This document shows, one piece after another, positions 52,842 to 61,254 of a stretch of DNA of 62,925 bases. Location: contig CAYQYT010000013.1 of the NCBI GenBank assembly GCA_964421815.1, positions 1 through 62,925 on the forward strand, read 5' to 3'. A program made the position numbers and the translations under genes. The first letter of the stretch is position 1; every line of letters begins with the position of its first letter. The notes under the pieces are model-generated. The model was not told the DNA's origin, ran no database searches, and worked only from the letters and a program-made list of their open reading frames with translations. The stretch comes from DTU089 sp964421815 (GTDB taxonomy: Bacteria; Bacillota; Clostridia; Oscillospirales; Acutalibacteraceae).

Positions 52842-52876
52842 GGGCTGTAAAAAAACTTCCGTTTTTTTACAGCTCC
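52842..52876 (-). terminator. Terminator after the small secreted protein gene
   Basis: GGGCTGTAAAAAAAC pairs with GTTTTTTTACAGCTCC (one mismatch); member of the recurring family. Confidence 0.7.
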
Positions 52877-52925
52877 GTTTTTATTTCATGTATGAAAAAA
52901 ATTCGCAATAAGATGGGTTTGTAAA

Positions 52926-53492
52926 TCAGAAGATATCGCCAAGTGCGGTTATAAGTGCAAATATCCACTCAAAGAATGAGAGCAAACCCGTCCACTGGGA
53001 TGTTCTTACATGACCGCAAACCTGACAAACCTTATCACCGGGAGTAGCAGTAGAACCCATATGAGTATGTGTTTCCACATCTGCCTCTCCGCCGCAGTCA
53101 GCACAGATTTTCCAGTGGCTGAGACCATCGTACTGATAGGCACCCTTGGGGTTGTGTCCTGTCGTAACTACACATTCGTTTGGAGAGTAGTAATAGTTAC
53201 CCTGTGCATCCGATGCGAAATATCTTATGCTGAACGTACCTGCATATTCGTCAATGGGTTCTCCGTCGTAAGGAATCCAAAGGCCGTCAGCGGTCTTAAC
53301 TTCCCAACCTTGTGCATAAACACCGACTTCAATGGTAGGCTTCTCAACTTTTTGGTCAATTGTGGTACCGGGGCAAATTCTTACGTTTGATATAATTTCT
53401 CCGACTTCAATTGTAGCTGCATTCGCAACACAAGCCAAGGCACTAAAAAGAAGGCACACTGTTAGTACTGTAGCCAATACTCTTTTTTTCAT
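52926..53492 (-). CDS. Small secreted Cys/His-cluster protein
   Basis: A 188-residue exported protein from the ATG at 53492 (MKKRVLATVLTVCLLFSALA; cleavage near ANAAT). The in-frame extension to 53534 adds a hydrophilic leader and is unlikely. The middle is a beta-rich domain (WEVKTADGLWIPYDGEPI). Then come HWKICADCGG, VETHTHMG and DKVCQVCGH, a C-x-x-C/H-x-H/C-x-x-C zinc-knuckle-like pattern common in secreted clostridial proteins of unknown role. It ends with GLLSFFEWIFALITALGDIF, a hydrophobic tail like those of two other secreted proteins here. Function unknown. Confidence 0.7.
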   Translation of the reverse strand: MKKRVLATVLTVCLLFSALACVANAATIEVGEIISNVRICPGTTIDQKVEKPTIEVGVYAQGWEVKTADGLWIPYDGEPIDEYAGTFSIRYFASDAQGNYYYSPNECVVTTGHNPKGAYQYDGLSHWKICADCGGEADVETHTHMGSTATPGDKVCQVCGHVRTSQWTGLLSFFEWIFALITALGDIF

Positions 53493-53577
53493 TTTCGTCC
53501 ATCCTTTCAAAGACAGTTTTTTATATATTACCATTTATAGAAAAAAATTGCAAGGGTTTAAACCAAATTCTATAAAT

Positions 53578-54627
53578 TTATTCAAAATAAACAACTGTAT
53601 TCTTCTCCGCTGATTCAAAAATCGCTTCCATAAGTTTCATAAGTCTTCTCTGTTGAGCATGGGTTATAAGAGGCTTTGCGCCGTTTCTCAACACATCATA
53701 AATATTGTTGTAATAGTCAGCCCAATCGACGGAAATCTTTTCAAGAGGGAATTTTTTTATAGTTTCATCCGTGCGGGGAGCCATGGTCTTGGTTATGCCC
53801 GCTCCCGCCTGAATAGGAACAGCATCAATAGTTTCCCAATCCTTAATTTTAACAATTTCACCGTTTAAATCCCAATCTTCAATAACAGCAGTTCCGTTTT
53901 CGCCGCAAACATACCAACGGGGAGCGTCAATGAAATTGTTGGTAAAAACTTCAACAAGACATTCGGGTCCGTTTTCAAATTTGAGAATTGCCCTGAAACC
54001 GTCATCAACTTCGTCATTTGTTACATTGGTCAGGGTTGAATAAACGCTTTGAAGTTTTTTGCCCTCATTAAGCATTAAAACCTGGTCAAGAAGATGGACG
54101 CCCCAGTCAAGCACCATTCCTCCGCCGTGCTGCTTTTCACGGCGCCAATCCCCCGGAATTCCGCGGGAGCCGTAAACCTTTGAATCAATGGAAAAAATTC
54201 TACCCAACTCATTTGTTTCAATAAATTTTTTCACCATACGGTAATCATTGTCCCAACGTCTGTTCTGATGCACGGTAAAAAGCATTCCCGTTTCTTCTGA
54301 AACAGAAATCATTTCTTCCAAATCCTCCGAACACAGAGTAACGGGTTTTTCGCTTATAACCGCCTTCCCCGCTCGCATAGCCGCTATGGCTATGTCCTTG
54401 TGAACATCATTGTAGGCAGCACAAACAATAAGTTCTACGCTTTTGTCTTCAAGAACAGCTTCAAATGAGGGATACACATAATAGCCCTTGCTTTCGGCAT
54501 ATTGGCATCTTTCGGGTTTTATATCATAAATACCTTTAAGATTGAAATTTTCAAAGCCGTTAATTTTGTCAGCATGATAGCCGCCCATTCCGCCGTAACC
54601 AACTACGACAACATTGATTTTTTCCAT
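53578..54627 (-). CDS. Gfo/Idh/MocA-family oxidoreductase
   Basis: A 349-residue NAD(P)-dependent sugar dehydrogenase. The Rossmann motif is VVVGYGGMGGYHADKI at the N-terminus, followed by the EKP motif in ISEKPVTL (about 92-99), where Lys is catalytic in the family. GGGMVLDWGVHLLDQVL is the C-terminal-domain helix carrying the D-x-x-x-H pair. Members oxidise a hydroxyl on inositols, sugars or glycosides. Downstream partner of two xylose-isomerase-like proteins and a second oxidoreductase on the same strand, though separated from them by a repeat-filled 380-base gap. Confidence 0.88.
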   Translation of the reverse strand: MEKINVVVVGYGGMGGYHADKINGFENFNLKGIYDIKPERCQYAESKGYYVYPSFEAVLEDKSVELIVCAAYNDVHKDIAIAAMRAGKAVISEKPVTLCSEDLEEMISVSEETGMLFTVHQNRRWDNDYRMVKKFIETNELGRIFSIDSKVYGSRGIPGDWRREKQHGGGMVLDWGVHLLDQVLMLNEGKKLQSVYSTLTNVTNDEVDDGFRAILKFENGPECLVEVFTNNFIDAPRWYVCGENGTAVIEDWDLNGEIVKIKDWETIDAVPIQAGAGITKTMAPRTDETIKKFPLEKISVDWADYYNNIYDVLRNGAKPLITHAQQRRLMKLMEAIFESAEKNTVVYFE

Positions 54628-55004
54628 AATATCATTCTCTCTTTTGGTTTAATTTGATTTTTTGATTGTTTGATTGTTTAACAACATTATAAGCCATTTA
54701 GTCATTTAAGGCTTTAATGTGTAATTTTTTTCTATATTTAAAACTTTTGTTATTCAAAACTCTCGCTATTCAAATCTTTCGTTATTTAAAGTTTTCGTTA
54801 TTTAAAGCTTTAGTGTGCGTGGATTTCGTGATTTGCGAACCCCGAAGCGTAGTTTGGGTGAGTTTAATCGCGAAAGGCACGTGCAATAAATTTTTGTTAT
54901 TTAAAGCTTTAGTGTGCGTGGATTTCGTGATTTACGAACCCCGAAGCGTACAAGGGTACGCGAGTTCGGGTGAGCTAATCGCGAAAGGCACGTGCAATAA
55001 AGCT
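54628..55004. repeat. Tandem 16-base repeats and two copies of a long hairpin repeat
   Basis: Four 16-base units (54741-54804; AAACTTTTGTTATTCA, last AAGTTTTCGTTATTTA) run into two direct copies of an about 95-105-base element (54797-54890 and 54896-55001). The element runs AGCTTTAGTGTGCGTGGATT ... CGAACCCCGAAGCGTA ... AATCGCGAAAGGCACGTGCA. Its ends are inverted complements (AGCTTTA/TAAAGCT, TGTGCGTG/CACGTGCA), so each copy can fold on itself. The first copy lacks the inner GTACAAGGGTACGC loop. No protein is encoded. Confidence 0.75.
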
Positions 55005-55976
55005 TTAAATCCACCAAGCAGATTCAAGACCTTCTTTTATTATGCAGTTTTTAAGGAGGGAAACGGCTTTTTCAAGTCCTTCATTCTGGCTCATAAGGGA
55101 ATCCTCGTGTTCAATGGAAATGGCATAATCATAACCGACCATACGAAGATTGCTGATAACATCGCGCCAATAGGTTTCGCCGTTACCGAAACCGACCGAA
55201 CGGAAAATCCAGGAACGGTTGATTTCATCGGCATAGGATTTTGTATCGAGAACACCGTTAACAGCGGTGTTAAGACTGTCAATTTTAGTGTCTTTTGCGT
55301 GGAAATGGAAAATTGCATTTTCTTTACCCAGGGTACGAATAACCGCAACAGGATCCATTCCCTGCCAGATAAGGTGGGAAAGGTCAAGGTTTGCACCGAT
55401 TTCCTTACCTACGGCATTGCGGAGTTTCAAAAGGCTTTCCGTGTTATATACGCAAAAACCGGGGTGAAGTTCAAGGGCAATTTTATCAACACCGTGAGCG
55501 GTACTGAATTTTACAAATTCTTTCCAATAGGGAATAAGAACCTCATTCCATTGATATTCAAGGATTTCTCCGAAATCATTGGGCCAGGGGCATGTTACCC
55601 AGTTGGGATATTTTGCAGTTTCGCAGTCACCGGGACAACCGGAGAATGTGTTAATCTGATGAACACCCAATTTTTCTGCAAGGAGAACTGCTTTTCTCAT
55701 ATCTTCGTCAAAACTTTTTGCAATTTCCTTATTGGGATGAACGGGGTTACCGTGACAGCTTAAAGCGCTGATTTCAACATCGTATTTTTTCAGAAGTGCC
55801 TTGAAATCCTCCAGGGCTTTATCATCATTGAGGAGAACATCCGGGTCTGCGTGGGCTTTTCCGGGAAAGCCGCCGCAACCGATTTCCACCATTTCAAGTC
55901 CAAGGGATTTAAAATATTTTAATGCTTCCTCAAGGGAAACACTGCCAAGCAAATTGGTAAGTACGCCTAATTTCAT
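55005..55976 (-). CDS. Xylose-isomerase-like TIM barrel (sugar phosphate isomerase/epimerase)
   Basis: A 323-residue AP-endonuclease-2/xylose-isomerase-like barrel. MVEIGCGGFPGK (start of the barrel), EISALSCHGNPVHPN (metal His), KIALELHPGFCVYNT (Glu), GANLDLSHLIWQGMD (Asp/His), IFHFHAKDTK (His-x-His) and SIEHEDS (Glu) give a complete metal site. The protein lies 19 bases after the shorter relative at 55996. Such barrels isomerise or epimerise sugars, or act on 3-keto-glycosides. Substrate not determinable. The repeat cluster begins inside its stop codon region. Confidence 0.88.
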   Translation of the reverse strand: MKLGVLTNLLGSVSLEEALKYFKSLGLEMVEIGCGGFPGKAHADPDVLLNDDKALEDFKALLKKYDVEISALSCHGNPVHPNKEIAKSFDEDMRKAVLLAEKLGVHQINTFSGCPGDCETAKYPNWVTCPWPNDFGEILEYQWNEVLIPYWKEFVKFSTAHGVDKIALELHPGFCVYNTESLLKLRNAVGKEIGANLDLSHLIWQGMDPVAVIRTLGKENAIFHFHAKDTKIDSLNTAVNGVLDTKSYADEINRSWIFRSVGFGNGETYWRDVISNLRMVGYDYAISIEHEDSLMSQNEGLEKAVSLLKNCIIKEGLESAWWI

Positions 55977-55995
55977 AAATTCAAACTCCTGTATT

Positions 55996-56721
55996 TCAAA
56001 AATTTTTTCTTAACCAAGCATAACTGCGTGTTATGTCCTCAAGACCTGTGGGAACGGGATTGTCATTTTCGAGAATTACCCAATCAAGACCAATGGCATT
56101 AACACCCTCAACAACATTTTCAAGGTTGTTTTCTCCCTCGCCCAATGCTTTGGGGTGCCTGTCAATACCGTCTTTCAAATGAACAAGAACTATTTTATCC
56201 TTGTTTGCTTTGAGATACTCTGCATTGTCCATTCCTGCACAGAAACTCCAATATGTATCAAGTTCCAGGGCACAGCCCTCGTCGGAAATAATATCCATGG
56301 CATTTTTTCCGTCTTTGATGTCATCAAATTCTTCGGTGTGGTTATGGTAATAAACATCCATACCCATTTCTTTAGCCCTAACAGCCGCATTACCCAGAAC
56401 CTCACCTGTGTGTTTTGCTTCTTCATAGGTTGAGTGAGGGGCGCCGCCCACACCCAGATATTTTGCACCCAAGGTTTTACCGAAAGAAAGAGTTTTATCT
56501 AAATTTTCGGGAAGAAAATCATCAAGTCTCAAATGGGAACCCACAACCTCAAGCCCTAATTCATCGCAACGCTCACGAAGTGCGTTAGAAGAAAGACCGA
56601 AATATCCGGCAAATTCAACTCCGTCGAAGCCGATTTCTTTAACTTTGCCGAGAATTTCCAACATATCGTTACCGTCTTTAATATGGTCTCGAACGGAATA
56701 TAACTGAACAGCAAATTTCAT
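55996..56721 (-). CDS. Xylose-isomerase-like TIM barrel (short form)
   Basis: A 241-residue barrel. FAVQLYSVRDHIKD and GFDGVEFAGYFG open it; DVYYHNHTEEF (His-x-His and Glu), ALELDTYWSF (Glu/Asp), IVLVHLKDG (His) and WVILENDN (Glu) form the metal site, in the order of the family. The usual length is about 250-290, so it is compact but complete. It sits 21 bases after the upstream oxidoreductase and 19 before the longer barrel: an operon. Likely role: isomerisation or lyase step on an oxidised sugar. Confidence 0.88.
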   Translation of the reverse strand: MKFAVQLYSVRDHIKDGNDMLEILGKVKEIGFDGVEFAGYFGLSSNALRERCDELGLEVVGSHLRLDDFLPENLDKTLSFGKTLGAKYLGVGGAPHSTYEEAKHTGEVLGNAAVRAKEMGMDVYYHNHTEEFDDIKDGKNAMDIISDEGCALELDTYWSFCAGMDNAEYLKANKDKIVLVHLKDGIDRHPKALGEGENNLENVVEGVNAIGLDWVILENDNPVPTGLEDITRSYAWLRKNF

Positions 56722-56742
56722 TATACTTTACCTCCGTTTTTC

Positions 56743-57834
56743 TCAATCGTTAAAATAAACGGGCTTGCCCGTTTCTGCAGACTTGTAAATAGCTTCAAGA
56801 ATTCTTGTAACGCAAAGTGCCTGTTCGGGTAAAACAACGGGATCGGTATCGGTTCTTATTGCATTTATCCATTGAGCCGCTTCAATTTCAGAGGGAGATC
56901 CGTTGCCTGCCCCCTCGTAGAATGCAACCCCACCCGCTTTAAGGTCGGGTTCTTCAATGCACTGCCTGCCGTTTTTAACATAATTCAAGCGCACTTTATC
57001 GTCCAGGGTGTCAACACCACCCTTTACGCCTGAAATCATATAGCATGCTTCGTGGGGGTATGCAATATTGAGCGCCCAGGAGGACTCAAGGTTAATAACA
57101 GCACCGTTTTTCATTTTAATAAAGCCGAATGCGGAATCCTCAACAGTAAACTTTTCGGGGTCCCAGTCTCCCCAGGCATTACCGGTATTCTTCTGGTCCG
57201 CAAGTTTCCTGAATGTTTGTCCCACAACCATTTCGGGCTCGTAGTTATTCATCATCCAAAGAGTCAAATCCAGGGCATGTGTACCGATATCTATAAGAGG
57301 ACCGCCGCCCTGTTCTTCTTCATTAAGGAATACGCCCCATGTGGGAACAGCCCTGCGGCGAACAGCAAGGGCTTTACCGTAGTAAATTTCACCGAATTCC
57401 CCGTCTTCGGCGCATTTTTTAGCATAAATATTTGCCGCCGTATTTCTGTTCTGATAACCTATTGTAAGTTTCTTACCCGTTCTTTTAGCGGCTTCCAGCA
57501 TAGCCTCTGCCTCTTCGGAAGTTTTAGCCATGGGCTTTTCACACATAACATGCTTTCCCGCTTCGAGAGCGTCAATGGTAATAAAACTGTGGGAACGGTT
57601 GGGGGTACAAACGTGAATCACATCAATGTTTCCGTCTTTCAGGAGTTCTTTGTAATCCTCGTAAACCTTAGCATCGGGAGTGCCGTATTCTTCCGCCGCT
57701 TTCTCCGCTCTCTCTTTTATGATATCGCAAAAAGCAACCATTTCAACACCCTCAACCTTTTTGAGAGCGGGCATATGCTTGCCGTTGGCGATGCCGCCGC
57801 AGCCGATAATACCTATTTTTAAAATTTCCTCCAT
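56743..57834 (-). CDS. Gfo/Idh/MocA-family oxidoreductase
   Basis: A 363-residue NAD(P)-binding sugar oxidoreductase. IGIIGCGGIANGKHMPAL is the Rossmann loop. DVIHVCTPNRSHSF and MCEKPMAK (EKP catalytic Lys, about 99) follow, with GGGPLIDIGTHALDLTLWMM in the C-terminal domain. It shares only the family pattern with the oxidoreductase at 53578, so these are divergent paralogs rather than a recent duplication. First gene of a minus-strand operon; AAAGGATG precedes the start and a promoter lies at 57873-57900. Confidence 0.9.
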   Translation of the reverse strand: MEEILKIGIIGCGGIANGKHMPALKKVEGVEMVAFCDIIKERAEKAAEEYGTPDAKVYEDYKELLKDGNIDVIHVCTPNRSHSFITIDALEAGKHVMCEKPMAKTSEEAEAMLEAAKRTGKKLTIGYQNRNTAANIYAKKCAEDGEFGEIYYGKALAVRRRAVPTWGVFLNEEEQGGGPLIDIGTHALDLTLWMMNNYEPEMVVGQTFRKLADQKNTGNAWGDWDPEKFTVEDSAFGFIKMKNGAVINLESSWALNIAYPHEACYMISGVKGGVDTLDDKVRLNYVKNGRQCIEEPDLKAGGVAFYEGAGNGSPSEIEAAQWINAIRTDTDPVVLPEQALCVTRILEAIYKSAETGKPVYFND

Positions 57835-57872
57835 TTTGAAACATCCTTTCAGACATTATACTTCAATTACCT

Positions 57873-57900
57873 ATTATATTTCTTTTACAATTTATTTCAA
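57873..57900 (-). promoter_or_regulatory. Promoter of the oxidoreductase/isomerase operon
   Basis: On the minus strand TTGAAA (complement of 57895-57900), 16-base spacer, TATAAT (complement of 57873-57878). Confidence 0.6.
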
Positions 57901-57967
57901 TAATTTTAAAATATTTGAGGTGACAAAAAAAGCATTGATTATTTAGGTATTTTTCACATATAACCTG

Positions 57968-57996
57968 TTGCAAATATTCTTCGGTTATTATATAAT
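57968..57996 (+). promoter_or_regulatory. Promoter of the second GH38 gene
   Basis: TTGCAA (57968-57973), 17-base spacer, TATAAT (57991-57996), 33 bases before the ATG; RBS AAGGAG at 58014-58019. Confidence 0.7.
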
Positions 57997-58028
57997 TCTC
58001 ATACACATTTTTATAAGGAGTTAAGGAA

Positions 58029-61000
58029 ATGGGAAAGAAAAAGATTTACACAATTGCCACCGCTCATCTTGACACGGTTTGGAGTTGGGATTTGGAGGAG
58101 ACAATCGACAAATACATCTACGATACTCTTGTAGATAATTTCAGACTTTTTGAAAAATACCCAAATTATGTATTCAACTTTGAGGGTTCTTACAGATACG
58201 AACTTATGGAGGAGTATTACCCCGAACTTTTCAAAAAAATGACCGATTACATTGAAAAAGGTCGTTGGAATGTTTGCGGCTCAGCCTTTGAAAACGGTGA
58301 TGTTAACGTACCCTCCCCCGAGGCACTCTTCAGAAATATTCTTATAGGTAATTCCTATTTCCGCAACAAATTCGGAAAAACCTCGTGCGATATATATCTT
58401 CCGGACTGTTTCGGCTTCGGCTGGGCATTGCCGAGCGTAATGCACCACGCGAACCTTAAAGGCTTCACAACCCAAAAACTTTCCTGGGGCAGTGCCTACG
58501 GCGTACCCTTTGACATCGGCAGATGGCGGGGAGTTGACGGCAACGAGGTTTACTCTACTCTTAAACCCGGTTCGTACAACGGCACACTTTCAAAACTTCG
58601 TGACTGGGATTTTATTGAAGAAAAATTCAAAGAAAACGAAAAATTCAACTTCCCTTGGACCGCCGTTTACCACGGTATCGGTGACCGAGGCGGTGCGCCC
58701 CGTGAAAAATCCGTGGCATATGTTGAACACGCAATGAAAGAAAACGGAACAAGCGATATTGAGGTTTATCAGTCCGCCGCGGATGAGATTTACCGCGATA
58801 TTGAGGAAAATTTCACCGCCGAACAAAGATCAAAGTTCCCTCTTTGGAACAACGAACTTGTTATGAGCGAGCACGCTGTCGGCGGCTACACTTCAAGAGT
58901 AATGAGCAAACGCTGGAACAGACACGCGGAAGAACTTGCGGATATGGCGGAGCGCAGTTCCGTTCTCGGCGATTGGTTGGGAACATACGGTTATAACAAG
59001 GAAGGTCTCAACCGCTCCTGGAAAAGAGTTATTTCCCACCATTTCCATGACGATATGCCCGGCACATCCTGTCAACGTGTTTATAAACGCTCCTGGAATG
59101 ACCTCTATGTTTCAATGAATCAGTTCCAAAGCGAAATTGAGGGTGCGATATCTTCCGTTGGCACACTTATGAAAACCGATTCCTGCAAGGGTACGCCCGT
59201 TACTGTTTACAACTCAATCGAAGCAGACAGATGCGGTGCTGTTACAGTTCGTCTCGAGGGCATTTCCGCCGGTTATATAAAAGTTTTTGACGGAGAAACG
59301 GAAGTTAAGAGCCAATGCAAAAAACTTACCGACGGCAAAACGGAAATCACATTCATCGCAAATGTAAAAAGTCTGGGTACAAAGGTTTATGATATTCGTG
59401 AAAGCGACACACCCTGCGGTATCAGCGGTGAAATTTCAATGGGTAATAACACCCTTGAAAACCGGAAATACACCGTTAAACTCAATGAAAACGGTGATAT
59501 ATCTTCAATCATTGACAAAACTCTTGATAATAAAGAAATTTTGAAAGAACCTGTATGCATAGGACTTTTCAATTACACCGGCTCAAAGGCATGGCCTGCC
59601 TGGGAAATGAATTTCAACGAGGCAAACAAAACTCCCGACAGAACACCCAAACTTGTAGGCGTTGAAGAACTTGAAAACGGTCCTGCAAGAGTGGCATACA
59701 AGGTAACTCAAAAGGATGACAGAAGCACATTTACTAATATTATTGCTCTCACCGACAGCGGAGAATCCGTTGAGGTTTACACCGAAATCGAATGGCAGTC
59801 ATTGAGAACAATGGCGAAGAATGTTTTCCCGTTTACTGCGGACAACGAAAAAGCCCTTTACGATTTGGGTCTGGGCGCAATCGAGCGCGGTAATATGACA
59901 AAGGAACTGTACGAAGTACCCGCACAAAAATGGGCGGACATTACGGACAAAAGCGGGGAATTCGGTGTTTCGGTTATCAGTGAATGTAAATACGGATGGG
60001 ACAAATTCGACAACAATACACTCCGTCTTACTGCCGTTCATACTCCCAAGGGCAACTACCGTATTGACTCAATGCAGTCAATGATGGATTTGGGTCTCAA
60101 CCGATACTCCTTTGCAATATTCAGCCACAAAGGCGGTGTGGGCGAGGCCACGCAACTTCAGGCAAGAATGTTCACCCAACCCATGTGTGCAGTAGTTTGC
60201 CGCAAACACGACGGTGTTATGGGAACGGAATACTCTTTCGGTAATGTTTCGACTAATGACGTTATAATCCGTGCAATGAAAAAAGCCGAGGAAAGCGACG
60301 AAATAATCGTACGACTGGGCGAGGGTGCAAAGAAAAATGTTGAAAACTTTACTCTTTCACTTGGTAACGGAATCGAAAGTGCAAGAGAAGTTTATGCAAG
60401 TGAAGAATATTTAGGTGAAGCAAAGGTTGTTGACGGAAAACTCGTGACCGACTTCAAGCCCTACGAAATCAAATCCTTTGCCCTTAAACTTAAAAACAGT
60501 ACATACAACGGTGAAAAGGCAGTTTCGAAACCCGTAAAACTTGAACTTGACAAGGATTTAATCACAGTTCAGGGTGATATCGGAGATTTCGAATACACCG
60601 TTCCCCGTGAAATCACACCCGATAACTTCACATTCGCAGGTGTCAATTTTGAAATAACAAAGGACGGCAAAACCGCAACTGTTGCGAAAGGACAGAAAAT
60701 TGCTGTTGACAAAGATGTTTCAAAGTTAGTTCTTCTTTGCAACTCAACCGACGGAGATAAAAAGGTTAAGTTCAAAGTAGGAAACAAGGATGTTGAAAAA
60801 ACAGTTCCCGATGCCTTTGAAAGACCCGCCCGTTGGGATATGTACGATTTCAAAGAAACCGCAAGAATCAAAAAATGCAAGGTAGCTTATGAATTCACCC
60901 ATTGCCACAGGAATTTCCGTGATGCAACAGCAAAATCAATGTACTTCTTTGCAATTGAAATCGATATGAACGGTGCAACGGAAATCATACTTCCCAAGAA

Positions 61001-61205
61001 CAAAGACATTGTTATCCTCGCCGCTACGCAGGTTAAAGGTACTTTGGGCGGTCTTGCTACTCCCCTTTGTGAAGAAGTTGAAGAAAGAAAATTCAAATTC
61101 AAAATGACGCATAAAGAGAAAAGACAATACAAAAAGGGCAGAAAGAAAAGAAATATGCGTGACAAAAAATTCTACAACCGCAAAAATTGGGGTAAAGATT
61201 ATTAA
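58029..61205 (+). CDS. GH38 alpha-mannosidase with basic C-terminal tail
   Basis: A 1,058-residue family 38 enzyme whose catalytic domain starts at the very N-terminus. IATAHLDTVWSWDLEE (His-x-Asp, about residues 9-24), LPDCFGFGWALPS (nucleophile Asp about 125) and SHHFHDDMPGTSC (zinc-site His/Asp, about 337) are intact. The mannosidase C-terminal beta domains continue to DFKPYEIKSFALKL (about 820), after which 200 more residues follow. The last 35 or so residues are strikingly basic (KEKRQYKKGRKKRNMRDKK, then YNRKNWGKDY), not a feature of the family. No signal peptide. Divergent from the oxidoreductase/isomerase operon, with which it may share a substrate. Confidence 0.92.
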   Translation: MGKKKIYTIATAHLDTVWSWDLEETIDKYIYDTLVDNFRLFEKYPNYVFNFEGSYRYELMEEYYPELFKKMTDYIEKGRWNVCGSAFENGDVNVPSPEALFRNILIGNSYFRNKFGKTSCDIYLPDCFGFGWALPSVMHHANLKGFTTQKLSWGSAYGVPFDIGRWRGVDGNEVYSTLKPGSYNGTLSKLRDWDFIEEKFKENEKFNFPWTAVYHGIGDRGGAPREKSVAYVEHAMKENGTSDIEVYQSAADEIYRDIEENFTAEQRSKFPLWNNELVMSEHAVGGYTSRVMSKRWNRHAEELADMAERSSVLGDWLGTYGYNKEGLNRSWKRVISHHFHDDMPGTSCQRVYKRSWNDLYVSMNQFQSEIEGAISSVGTLMKTDSCKGTPVTVYNSIEADRCGAVTVRLEGISAGYIKVFDGETEVKSQCKKLTDGKTEITFIANVKSLGTKVYDIRESDTPCGISGEISMGNNTLENRKYTVKLNENGDISSIIDKTLDNKEILKEPVCIGLFNYTGSKAWPAWEMNFNEANKTPDRTPKLVGVEELENGPARVAYKVTQKDDRSTFTNIIALTDSGESVEVYTEIEWQSLRTMAKNVFPFTADNEKALYDLGLGAIERGNMTKELYEVPAQKWADITDKSGEFGVSVISECKYGWDKFDNNTLRLTAVHTPKGNYRIDSMQSMMDLGLNRYSFAIFSHKGGVGEATQLQARMFTQPMCAVVCRKHDGVMGTEYSFGNVSTNDVIIRAMKKAEESDEIIVRLGEGAKKNVENFTLSLGNGIESAREVYASEEYLGEAKVVDGKLVTDFKPYEIKSFALKLKNSTYNGEKAVSKPVKLELDKDLITVQGDIGDFEYTVPREITPDNFTFAGVNFEITKDGKTATVAKGQKIAVDKDVSKLVLLCNSTDGDKKVKFKVGNKDVEKTVPDAFERPARWDMYDFKETARIKKCKVAYEFTHCHRNFRDATAKSMYFFAIEIDMNGATEIILPKNKDIVILAATQVKGTLGGLATPLCEEVEERKFKFKMTHKEKRQYKKGRKKRNMRDKKFYNRKNWGKDY

Positions 61206-61218
61206 AAAGCATACCGAT

Positions 61219-61246
61219 TCAGGCACACTCGCAAAGGTGTGCCTGA
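61219..61246. terminator. Terminator between GH38 and PiT genes
   Basis: TCAGGCACAC (61219-61228) pairs with GTGTGCCTGA (61237-61246), then GTTTTTCTTT. Confidence 0.85.
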
Positions 61247-61254
61247 GTTTTTCT

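Noticed and set aside
54741..55001. CRISPR array
   Set aside because: The repeats are contiguous 16-base units and two long hairpins without spacers of uniform length, and no cas genes are in the window.
54717..55763. Long plus-strand open frame of about 348 codons
   Set aside because: It is antisense to the TIM-barrel gene and runs through the repeat array; it contains repeated peptide units from the DNA repeats and no recognisable domain.
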